From the NCBI RefSeq assembly GCF_003999375.1, contig NZ_RJLC01000010.1:1-64000 (forward strand): 64,000 bases of DNA, read 5' to 3'. Shown here in pieces: positions 16,449 through 26,400 of the stretch (its first letter is position 1; the number at the start of each line of letters is the position of its first letter). The translations under genes and the position numbers were made by a program. Source of the DNA: Pseudidiomarina mangrovi (GTDB lineage Bacteria; Pseudomonadota; Gammaproteobacteria; Enterobacterales; Alteromonadaceae). The notes beneath the pieces were generated by a model that was not told the DNA's origin, ran no database searches, and saw only the letters and a program-made list of their open reading frames with translations.

Positions 16449-19400
16449 ATGGGTCATCGTGGTCTATCTGTCAACGGCGTTTTGGCTGCAGCTAAAGCGC
16501 TCACTTTCGTTGCACTTGGTGCACTTTTCATGCCGGCGCAAGCGCAGCAAGCAGTGGGGCAAGTAGAGCTGCTGAAGGATATTCAGCCGGGGGTATCGTC
16601 GGCGTCGAGCTTGAACGTTATTGATATAGCAGCTGGCGGTGACTTGCTCTATCTGTCTACAGTGGGTAATGAGCCGCTTTATGGCTATGAGCTTCATTCC
16701 TTTGACCCGCAACAAAACGTCTTGACGCGGTTGAATGACCTTTATGATGGGTCTAACGGCTCGCATCCTCAAGAGCTCACTTGGCTAGACGGCAAGCTGT
16801 ATTTTCGTGCGCAGGCGCGGGGAACCGGTAGTGAATTATTTAGCTACGATAGTAGCACCGGCGAAACGCAATTAGTCGTTGATATCATGCCTGATGTGAA
16901 TCAATCATCGAGCCCACAGTCATTAACCATTTTTGACGGTAAATTGTATTTTATTGCAACCACACCAGTTACTTTTCGCCGTGATGTTTATGTGTACGAT
17001 CCGGCGCAAACGTCGCCCTCGGCTCAGAATCTCACTAATTATGAAACTGATAACGCCAGTAAGTTAGCCAATGCTGGCGATCGCCTATGGGTAGCTGGTA
17101 ACAGCAATGCCAATGTGATGTTTTTACAGCATCTCTATACCAGCGGTAGCAGCTTTGAAACACTTAGTCTCACGACAGTTCAGCCGGGGCTCAGTTCGAT
17201 ATCATTTGGTGGGGAGATCGTGGCGTCTGGTAGTCGTTTGTTTTTGACAACCAGCACCAACACCTACGGTCATGAGCCGATGGTCGTTGACTTTGACTCG
17301 TCATTTTCTGGATATGGCATAGTTCTCGATCAGCGTGGAGGCTCTGGGTCATCTTCACCGAATAACCTGACTATGGTTAACGATGCCGTGTACTGGAACA
17401 GCTATAACGGCACGCAGTGGGACCTGCTGAAATTTACCAGCGCCGTTGAAGTCATTACCAGCCACGCTAACTATAGCGCCCAAGGGTTCACCACGATTGG
17501 CTCTTCTATATACATGAGTCGCGGCACTAGTGAAACTGGCCAAGAGCCTTGGATTCTTAACACCAGTACCGATGAACTCCTGCCGTTAGCTGACATGGTA
17601 GCGGGCGTAAATGGTTCGTTTCCCGAGCATTTTACTGAATTCAATGGCACGGTTTATTTTAACGCTTACACGCCAACTATCGGCCGTGAACTCTATGTTT
17701 ATGATCCGCAAGTTCCACAACTTGATTTAGTGGCTGACTTAGCTCAGTTTGCGTTGAGTTCCTTTCCTACTATCGCCGCCATTGCCGATGATTATAGCGC
17801 CATCAGGGCCAATGTGGCCGGACAATATATCACAGCTGATCCTGAGCAGCCGCAGCTAGAGCAGCTATCAGACACGTCAACAACACAGCAGGCCTATGCG
17901 GCGCAGCCGCCAGTTCCGCCTACTCCGGTGTTGAATGAAGTGATTAGCGTTGATGACGCTACCAATGAGGTCATCGAAAATTCTGAACAAGTGATGCTGC
18001 TGAACCATAGCAATAATAGTTTGCAGCAAATATCTGCATTTACCGCGATATCACAGCAACAACAAACCAGAACGACTGGGATAGTACGGCGTGATAATCA
18101 GATTATTTACAGTAGCATCGTTAACGGCGTGCGCGGTTACAAACTGCATAGTTATGATCTAGGTACTGGTGCAACCACAGAATTGTTTGCCTCGACCGAG
18201 GATACGATCGACCAGATGTTCGGTACCGACGGCTTTATCTTCTATAGCGCCTACAATTCTCTTAGTCAGTGGCGCCCTTATGTGATTGATATGCAAGGGC
18301 AGGTGGTTGCTCTGAATGACCTTACCAGCGGCCTAGATATTAGCTATACGTGGGAAGTTCATCATTTCAATAATAAGTACTACCTGCAGTCCTATGACAT
18401 CGCCACGCAGTACTACTGGTGGTATGTTTTTGATCCGCTGACCATGACGATTGAGCGCGCGGTCAGCGCTGAAGACTTTGGTGGTTCCGCTAACGACCTT
18501 TATTTGTGGACTGATGTCCTTTTGATGGACAGTAATTATATGCTCGTTCGCGCGCAGACGCAGAGCGGTCAACTAGGTCTGTATCAATTCGACATTAATG
18601 GCACGGTGACGGAGTTGCCAGCATTTAGCGGGCAATATATCTCCGCCGCTATCGAATACCAGGGCAAGCTGGTAGTCCACACAAACAATGGTGGTATCGG
18701 TGTTTATGACTATACCGAGCAAACCCTGTTAGATGCCGATTCCTCGGCGTTTACTAACTTTTTTCATACCGGCGCCGCTATGTATGAAATTGATGGCCGT
18801 TTAGTCTTCGCGGCCGGTAGCGAAGAATCAGGTTATTATGAGTTGTTCACTCTCAACCTTGCGGACATGAGAGTAGAACTGCTGGCTGAGCTAAACCCTG
18901 GGGCGCGCAATTCCGAATTGGTCATTATGGGTATATCAGGTAGCAAGCTTATTTTGCGAGGTAATACCGACGCCCACGGTTATGAGTTGTTCAGCTATAC
19001 CTTCAATAACGCCCCAGTGATCAGCGGTACTCCCGCTACTACCGTGGCGCAAGGCGCTATCTATGAGTTCACGCCAACCGGCAGTGATGCCGATAACGAA
19101 CCATTTAGCTATGTCATCGAGAACAAGCCGAGCTGGGCATCGTTCAGCGAGAGCTCTGGTGCGCTGACCGGAACACCGGGCAATGGCGATGTTGGCACTC
19201 ATAGCAACATCATCATCGGCATCACCGATGGTAAAGCGACTACCAAGCTTGACCCATTCACTATCACTGTCACTAACGTCAACGATGCGCCGACTATTAG
19301 CGGCGCGCCTACAACTTTAAGCGTGCTGCAAGATCAAGTGTGGAGTTTCACCCCAAGCATTGCCGATATTGATGTGGGCGATCAGCTGACCTTGAGCTTG

Positions 19401-22400
19401 AATGCTGGCGCGCCGGCATGGTTGAGCATTAATGCTGGCACTATTAGTGGTACACCAGGCAATAGCGATGTGGGTGTGAGCGGTTCTATTGTGGTGACTG
19501 TGACGGATACCGCCGGCGCTTCGGCTTCACTACCAGGCTTTACTATTACCGTGGTGAACGTTAATGACGCACCGATTATTGGTCTGGTACCCATCACCAC
19601 GATCAATCAAGGCGAGCTGTACTTTGTTGAGGTTGGTGCTGACGATCAAGATCTCGGCGACGTGGTGACGTTTAGCAGTATCAATAAACCAGAGTGGCTG
19701 GATTTAAATGCACAAACCGGTGTGTTGACAGGTACGCCAAGCAATGATGATGTTGGTGTGTATCGTGATATCACCATTCGCGTGAGTGACCTAGCAGGTG
19801 CTACGGCTTCTGCTCCGCCCTTTGATATCACCGTGCTCAACGTCAACGACGCACCCACCATCACTGGCACGCCTGACCTTCGGGTAGACCAAGATCAGCC
19901 GTATTACTTCAAGCCGACGGCCAACGATATTGACGTAGGTGCGCAGCTGACCTTTAGTTTGAGCCCCGCAGCGCCAAGCTGGCTGAGTTTTGACACTGGT
20001 AGCGGTATTTTATCGGGCACGCCAGGCAATGACGATGTCGGCAGCTATGGTCCGTTTACCTTGAGTGTGAGTGATGGCGAGCTGTCTGCGGCGTTGCCAG
20101 CATTTACTATTACTGTGGATAACGTTAACGACGCGCCAGGTATTTTCGGCACGCCAGTAACCAGCGTCAATCAAGACGCCGTATACCTGTTTGAGCCAAC
20201 CGGTGATGATATGGACGTTGGTGATAAATTAACCGGCTTTATTGAAGGCAAGCCTGAGTGGGCGACGTTCGACCCTACTACCGGCATACTGACGGGTACG
20301 CCACGCAATGCCGATGTCGGCGTGTACGAGAATATTGTCATTGGTGTGCGTGATTTAGCCGGTGCAACGGCGTCCTTGCCAGCATTCTCGATTACCGTCG
20401 TCAACGTCAACGATGCGCCGATGATTACCAATACGCCGCAGCTGACGTTGCTTGATGGCCAAGCCTACAGCTTCGTGCCGGAAATCGCGGATCCTGACTT
20501 AGCGGTGGATCCAGATGAAAGCTTCACCTTCACCGAAGAAAACGTGCCAGCTTGGCTGACTTTCAATCCAGCGGATGGCTCACTGACGGGTACCCCAGCC
20601 CGTGATGATGTGGGTGAGTGGGCAGCTATTAGCATCACTGTGACCGACAATGACGGCTTAAGCGATAGCGTGGGGCCATTCACTATTGTGGTTGAGTCTT
20701 CTAATACCGCACCAGTTGCGGTGGATGACAGCTTTACCTTTGCCAGCAATCAGTTTGCCGTGAGCCAGCGGTTAGATGTGTTGGCCAACGACGACGATGC
20801 GGATGGCGATGTGCTGGATATCGTTTATGCCGATGTAATTAATGGCGGCGGCGGTATTGACGTGCGGGTGGTGAAAGATGCTGCCGGTGTGGGTACCAGC
20901 ATCGAGACCTTTGCTGGCCAGGGTAACTTTGTTGGTACCATCGTGCTCAGCTACACCATACGGGATGCCGCCGGTGAAGATGATACTGCCCAGGTGTCGC
21001 TGGTGTTTAGCGCTCCATCGAACGCTATCACCCTGACGCCGCCGGCTGATGTGACCTTGCTAGCGGAAGGCCCAGCTGTGGCTATTTACCAGTCCGATTT
21101 AGGTACTGCCACGGCGACCTTAAGTGATGGCACACCGGTACCGGTGTCCGTATCAGGCTTACAGTCGGGCGCAACCTTCACCTCAGGTGTGCATACCTTT
21201 ACCTGGAGTGCTGGTAGCGGTAGCAATCAGGTCAGCAAGCCGCAAACGGTGCGGGTGATCCCAACGGTATCGCTACATCGCGGCTTCCGGGTCGATAACG
21301 GTGTTGCCGTTGAGGTGCCGGTGAGTTTGAGCGGTCCAGCGCCAAGCTACCCGTATGTGGTGAACATGGTCGTGAACGATGCCCCGACTACAGTGACCTT
21401 TACCGATGGTGCTACAGAAGCGACGTTATCGCTGCCAGCGCTAGAGGTTGGCCGAGAGTACTTGGAGATCAGTATTGCGGCCACTGAGAATATCGGAAAG
21501 TCTGGCGCGATATTGGTGACGCAAGGTCGCCCAGTGCCGCCGGTTCAGGTGATAGGTAGTCTCGGACGCACCACCGCGCTGGCTGGTGAGCAATTAACCA
21601 TGACCGTGCCATCGCGCTCCGATCTCCCTGTGGTGACTGCGGATATGACCTTTACCGGGCTGTTTTACTCGCCTGGTCAGAACTTCGCCACCAAGCCGAT
21701 GGACCTGAGCTTTGTGTCGGCGACTGAGTTTACCGTGGTGATCCCAGCGGATGCGGTACCTGGATTCCATCAGATAGCCGCTATCAACATTGATACCGGC
21801 ACCGAGATCTACCAGATTACGGCGCTTATCATGGTGCGGGCGGGTCGTTTGCCGGGCTCGGATGACAGCATCATGGCGTTTGAGTACAACCCTGAAGACG
21901 AGGACTTGTCGCGCGATTTGGATCAGAACGACAACGGCTTCTCGGATTACCACGATGGTCGTGGTGACTTGAACTCGAACGGTATCCCGGCGTATTTAGA
22001 CCGTGCGCTCACCGCCAATGATATCTGGGCCGATGGCGTGTATGCACATACCCAGCCAGGGCTGCATATTGGTGCGTACCCTACGCTGAACGATACTGCC
22101 AGCATTCGGGTGACGGCAACGCCAGATGCGGTGCAGGGTATCCAGAGCTTTAATGCCTTTACCCAGGCCGGCTTAGATATCAGCAGCTATCGCTTCTATG
22201 GCGAGTTCTACCAGTTCTATGTCACCCAGTTCCAAGCTATTGGTGACCAAGTTGAGGTGGTATTACCGCTGGATGAGCCGCTGGCTGCGGGCGCTGAGTT
22301 CTTGCTGTGGCAAGATGGCGCGTGGCGTGCCTTCGCTGAAGGTGCGGGTGGTGCGTTGTATAGTGCTGGTTCGGTGTTGGGTGAGTGCCCGACGGTGGGC

Positions 22401-23207
22401 TCAGCGGCTTGGCAGCCGGGCTTGAACGAAGGCCATTGGTGTGTGCAGTTGCTGGTCACTGACGGTGGCGCGAACGATACCGATGGTGCTGCGGATGGCT
22501 TTATTGAGGTGTTCGGTGGTGTGGCCATTGACTCAAGTGGCAACGCAGCGCCGGTTGCGGTGGCTGATACTGCCGTTGCGGTATGGCGTGGCAGCGCGTC
22601 GTTGCTGCCGCTGGCCAACGACACCGATGCCGATGGCGATAGCTTGAGCATTGTCAGCGCGTCAGCGGATATTGGTACGGTGACTGTGAACGCTGCGCGT
22701 ACCGGCATTCAGTTTGTATCGCCGGGTGATTTTGCTGGGGTTGCCACCATCACTTATGTGGTGACTGACAACAATGGTGGTGTGGCAGTGGGTACCGCTA
22801 CCGTGACGGTGCTTGAGAACCGCATGCCGGTGCTCGGTGCTGATTCTGCGGCGACGGTTTCTGGTCGCCCAGTGAGCGTCAACGTGCTGGCTAACGATGC
22901 TGACCCAGATGGTGATGTGCTGAGTTTGACCGGCGCATCGGTGAGCTCTGGTTCTGGTACCGTGTCGTACAGCGGTAGCACGGTGAACTTCACCCCAGCA
23001 GTGAGCTTCGTGGGCGTGGCGACGGTGTCGTACAGCGTCAGCGACGGCCGTGGCGGCTCAGCGACGGGCACCTTAACCGTGCAGGTCCGCCAGCCGGTTG
23101 AAGTCATCGAAGTGCGGCCAGCCACTGGCTCGTTTTGGTGGTTCATCACCCTCGGCGGCCTGTTACTCGCCTTCCGCCGCCGTTCTCTCCGCTACGGAAA
23201 CTGCTAA
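16449..23207 (+). CDS. Giant exported repeat protein 2, paralogue of protein 1, 2252 aa
   Basis: Same plan as its neighbour. Signal peptide (GHRGLSVNG..., cleavage near AQAQQ), propeller-like region with GYELHSFDP and GSELFSYDS units to ~850, six putative-Ig repeats at ~854-1419 (SGTPGNxDVG and NVNDAPT signatures), Ig/cadherin-like domains, the Asp/Asn region (DQNDNGFSDYHDGR near 1822), two VNVLANDADPDGD-type domains and the FWWF-hydrophobic-RRR tail ending in Cys. The C-terminal ~350 residues are almost identical to protein 1, while the N-terminal half has diverged much more. That pattern suggests gene conversion or selection on the ligand side. TAA is supplied by a repeat unit. Start ATG 16449 has GGAG 8 nt upstream. 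Confidence 0.85.
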   Translation: MGHRGLSVNGVLAAAKALTFVALGALFMPAQAQQAVGQVELLKDIQPGVSSASSLNVIDIAAGGDLLYLSTVGNEPLYGYELHSFDPQQNVLTRLNDLYDGSNGSHPQELTWLDGKLYFRAQARGTGSELFSYDSSTGETQLVVDIMPDVNQSSSPQSLTIFDGKLYFIATTPVTFRRDVYVYDPAQTSPSAQNLTNYETDNASKLANAGDRLWVAGNSNANVMFLQHLYTSGSSFETLSLTTVQPGLSSISFGGEIVASGSRLFLTTSTNTYGHEPMVVDFDSSFSGYGIVLDQRGGSGSSSPNNLTMVNDAVYWNSYNGTQWDLLKFTSAVEVITSHANYSAQGFTTIGSSIYMSRGTSETGQEPWILNTSTDELLPLADMVAGVNGSFPEHFTEFNGTVYFNAYTPTIGRELYVYDPQVPQLDLVADLAQFALSSFPTIAAIADDYSAIRANVAGQYITADPEQPQLEQLSDTSTTQQAYAAQPPVPPTPVLNEVISVDDATNEVIENSEQVMLLNHSNNSLQQISAFTAISQQQQTRTTGIVRRDNQIIYSSIVNGVRGYKLHSYDLGTGATTELFASTEDTIDQMFGTDGFIFYSAYNSLSQWRPYVIDMQGQVVALNDLTSGLDISYTWEVHHFNNKYYLQSYDIATQYYWWYVFDPLTMTIERAVSAEDFGGSANDLYLWTDVLLMDSNYMLVRAQTQSGQLGLYQFDINGTVTELPAFSGQYISAAIEYQGKLVVHTNNGGIGVYDYTEQTLLDADSSAFTNFFHTGAAMYEIDGRLVFAAGSEESGYYELFTLNLADMRVELLAELNPGARNSELVIMGISGSKLILRGNTDAHGYELFSYTFNNAPVISGTPATTVAQGAIYEFTPTGSDADNEPFSYVIENKPSWASFSESSGALTGTPGNGDVGTHSNIIIGITDGKATTKLDPFTITVTNVNDAPTISGAPTTLSVLQDQVWSFTPSIADIDVGDQLTLSLNAGAPAWLSINAGTISGTPGNSDVGVSGSIVVTVTDTAGASASLPGFTITVVNVNDAPIIGLVPITTINQGELYFVEVGADDQDLGDVVTFSSINKPEWLDLNAQTGVLTGTPSNDDVGVYRDITIRVSDLAGATASAPPFDITVLNVNDAPTITGTPDLRVDQDQPYYFKPTANDIDVGAQLTFSLSPAAPSWLSFDTGSGILSGTPGNDDVGSYGPFTLSVSDGELSAALPAFTITVDNVNDAPGIFGTPVTSVNQDAVYLFEPTGDDMDVGDKLTGFIEGKPEWATFDPTTGILTGTPRNADVGVYENIVIGVRDLAGATASLPAFSITVVNVNDAPMITNTPQLTLLDGQAYSFVPEIADPDLAVDPDESFTFTEENVPAWLTFNPADGSLTGTPARDDVGEWAAISITVTDNDGLSDSVGPFTIVVESSNTAPVAVDDSFTFASNQFAVSQRLDVLANDDDADGDVLDIVYADVINGGGGIDVRVVKDAAGVGTSIETFAGQGNFVGTIVLSYTIRDAAGEDDTAQVSLVFSAPSNAITLTPPADVTLLAEGPAVAIYQSDLGTATATLSDGTPVPVSVSGLQSGATFTSGVHTFTWSAGSGSNQVSKPQTVRVIPTVSLHRGFRVDNGVAVEVPVSLSGPAPSYPYVVNMVVNDAPTTVTFTDGATEATLSLPALEVGREYLEISIAATENIGKSGAILVTQGRPVPPVQVIGSLGRTTALAGEQLTMTVPSRSDLPVVTADMTFTGLFYSPGQNFATKPMDLSFVSATEFTVVIPADAVPGFHQIAAINIDTGTEIYQITALIMVRAGRLPGSDDSIMAFEYNPEDEDLSRDLDQNDNGFSDYHDGRGDLNSNGIPAYLDRALTANDIWADGVYAHTQPGLHIGAYPTLNDTASIRVTATPDAVQGIQSFNAFTQAGLDISSYRFYGEFYQFYVTQFQAIGDQVEVVLPLDEPLAAGAEFLLWQDGAWRAFAEGAGGALYSAGSVLGECPTVGSAAWQPGLNEGHWCVQLLVTDGGANDTDGAADGFIEVFGGVAIDSSGNAAPVAVADTAVAVWRGSASLLPLANDTDADGDSLSIVSASADIGTVTVNAARTGIQFVSPGDFAGVATITYVVTDNNGGVAVGTATVTVLENRMPVLGADSAATVSGRPVSVNVLANDADPDGDVLSLTGASVSSGSGTVSYSGSTVNFTPAVSFVGVATVSYSVSDGRGGSATGTLTVQVRQPVEVIEVRPATGSFWWFITLGGLLLAFRRRSLRYGNC

Positions 23208-23343
23208 GGGGCAGGCACTTAAGCCGCCCCCAACCCATAACCCCTAAGGGGCAGGCACTTAAGGAAAACTTCTAAGGGGCAGGCACTTAAGCATTAAAAA
23301 GCTTAAGTGCCTGCCCCTTTGCCTTAAGTGCCTGCCCCTTAGC
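23203..23343. repeat. Repeat cluster of five units between giant genes 2 and 3
   Basis: Three direct and two inverted units. It is colinear with the cluster at 16116-16284, lacking one unit, including the CCGCCCCCAACCC spacer and the ATTAAAAA loop hairpin. One inverted unit carries CCCCTTTG in place of CCCCTTAG. Confidence 0.9.
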
Positions 23344-23426
23344 ATTTCCCCTTAGCATTTTTCTTTACATTGTCTTTGCAAAGTGGGACTTCTCTGCTAA
23401 GTTTTTAAGCATCTTTTTATTTCTTT

Positions 23427-23435
23427 TGCTATAGC
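23427..23435 (+). promoter_or_regulatory. Extended -10 element upstream of giant gene 3
   Basis: TGCTATAGC, with TTAAGC about 19 nt upstream of TATAGC inside a conserved GCTAAGTTTTTAAGC block. It lies 47 nt before the ATG at 23483. Confidence 0.5.
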
Positions 23436-23482
23436 AGCTACTCCTATAACAAAAACAATTCAGCAGCACACGGAGCACCCCC

Positions 23483-26400
23483 ATGTCCACTCATGGTTTC
23501 TCGCTTAAAGGCATTGTCACTAATGCACTGTTCATCGTTGGCGTAAGTTTATTGGCCGTAACCCCCAGTCGCGCGCAAACGGTGCAACTGACCGCTGACA
23601 TCAACACCGTGCCTAATTTGAGCACCTCGCCTGATATCGAGTCTTATGTTGCGGTGGGTGATAAGGTTTACCTGGCGATGTACGGCAGCAGTCGTGCCAA
23701 CGGCTCCGATTTGTATGTGTATGACACCACCACGTCAACGCTGACTTTGCTGAAGGATATCTCGCCCGCCAATGGCAGCCGGCAAGTACGAGAGATGGTG
23801 CATGTAGATGGGGTGTTGTACTTTCACGCCTTCGTTGGCCTGACCGGTGGCGAGCTGCATCGTTATAACATCGCTACCGATGAATTCAGCATCGTCCGTG
23901 ATTTGCGTGAGGGTGATTATAATAGCAGCAGCCCATCGCGCATTCGCGCCGACAATGGCTATGTGTATTTTCAAGCCTATGTGGGTGATGGCTACAAGGT
24001 GCATCGCTACGACCCGAGTACCGATACCATGTTGCGCTTGGATGAAGCGGCCAGCTTGCCAATCAGAGATTATGTTCTGGTGGATGGCGTAGTTTACGTG
24101 CTCATCGATAGTGCCGTCGGTGGCAGTCGTCTGCATCGTTTTGACGAAACCAGCCTCAGTTTTCAACCCGTGGTGTTAACCGCAGACGGCTTTGACCCGA
24201 ATCAATTTGCTTGGCCGCAGGGCCTTGCCAGCATTCCTGGCTACTTATTTTTCGTCGCCGAAGGCCCGAATAATATTGGCGAGGAACCCTTTGTTGTTGA
24301 TTTGACCAACAACACGATTGCCTATGTGGATATTCGCACTGATCGCGGCACCGTGCAGTCACGCGGTAAAGCAGCCGGTTTAGATGGCTTCTTCTATTTC
24401 GACGGCTATGCGCCAGATAACAATAATAACTACATGTACAAATTGAACGCTGCCGACCTGAGCTATACCAGCCACGCGGTATCGCCTGATAGCAATGGCT
24501 TCGGCGGCGTACAAAACTTTACCCTGGTTGGCGACCAACTGTACGTGAACTCCCTTGATCCACAACTCGGCTATGAACCCTATCGGGTTGATACGCAAAC
24601 CATGACCTCTACCTTTATTGGTGATGTGCGCAGTAGCGGCAACAGTAACCCCGAGCGCTGGACGGCGGTGGGCAATGAGGTGTGGTTTATTGCCGATTCG
24701 GATGTGCACGGCAAGGAGCTGTTTCGGGTTACTGCCGATGGTTACCAATTAGTGGAAGAATTCGCCCAAGAGGCTGGGTTTGGTGACCCGCGCGGCATTG
24801 GTGTGGTTGGTAATACCTTCTATTTCAATGGCAACGAGCAGCGTTTTCGGCGCGAAGTGTTTAGCTTAACCTCGCCCGACCATACCCTGACCACCTTGAC
24901 TGATTTTAGTAGTGAGCTAGTCAGTGGCACGGTGTTGAATACTGTGGTGACCAGCGCCGGGGTGGCCTTCCGTGCCCGTGATGAGCAGTCGGTGTTGCAA
25001 CTCTATTACTACACCGAAGCCGGCGGCCTCAAGCAGATTGACCGCGGCAGTTTGCCGCAGCCAGACAACCTCTATCAGTTCGGTAACCGCGCCGTGGTGC
25101 GCTTCTTTGCCGGCGGTAATACGCCACAATTTTACGAGATCAATGCCGCCGGTGAATTAGTTAGCATCGCCGACACCACCACGGGCGATAACGTCTGGTC
25201 TTACTTAGATAACGACGTGTACCCGAACTTTTACTTCCAGGGCGCTAATTACGCCGTGGTTGGTGATGGCGGCTACGACACCAACATGATGCGTTGGGGT
25301 GATGATGGCACCGCCACCCGATTCACCGCGGGCAGTTTCGGCTTGAGCTCAGCAAGTGGCGATTTTGCCGCTCCGATCGCGGGCCTCGGCGATTTGTTGT
25401 GGGTTGCTATTTACAACGGCGGCTTCAAATTAATTGGTGTAGATAGTAACGGCACCGTGGTGCATCAGTTTGATACCGCTAATTTTGTTTATGATATTGA
25501 GCAGATAGGTAACTACCTGGTGTTCCTTGCTGGACAGCAAGCCGGGTATCAGATTATCGACCTCACCGATGGCAGTAGCCGTATGGCGAAGCTGCCGGAT
25601 ACCTATACCAGCCCATCGCACGGTTTTGATTTGGAGGTGCTTGAAGGGCGTTTGCTGGCAACCGCCTCGAGCGTTGAATTTGGCTATAGCGAGTTGGTGG
25701 AAATTGACGTCGCCAATGCCACTGTGAGTTTATTGGCCGAATTAGAAGCAGGTTCAAACAGCTCGGCTTTAAGTTTTGTTAGCGTGTTGAATGATCGGCT
25801 GTATATGACTGGGCGGTCACTGACTTATGGTGACGAGCTATTTGTGTTCCGCTTCAATAGCGAACCGGTTATTAGCGGCACACCACGCCTGACCGTGCTG
25901 CAGGACCAAGCCTATAGCTTCACGCCGACGGTCACTGACCCTGATCCGCAGCCGCAGCTGACCTTTAGCATCACCAACAAGCCGAGCTGGGCCGCGTTTG
26001 ATACCAGCAACGGCAGCCTAACCGGCACGCCGGGTAACGCGGACGTGGGTGAATACACCGCGATTACCATTAGCGTGTCGGATGGCCAGTACAGTAGCAC
26101 TTTAGCGGCCTTCAACCTGACCGTGTTGAACGTCAACGATGCGCCAACCATTACCGGCACTCCGGCGACCAGCGTATTGCAAGATGCGTTGTACAGCTTC
26201 ACGCCACAAGCCACCGATATTGATGTTGGTGCACAATTAAGCTTTAGCATCAGCAACAAGCCGAGCTGGGCCAGCTTTGACTCAACCACCGGTCGTTTGA
26301 GTGGCACGCCGCGCAACGCCGATGTGGGTGATTACAGCGCTATTGGCATCAGCGTCAGCGATGGCGAGTTGAGTGCGGCGTTACCGCCGTTTGCTATTCA

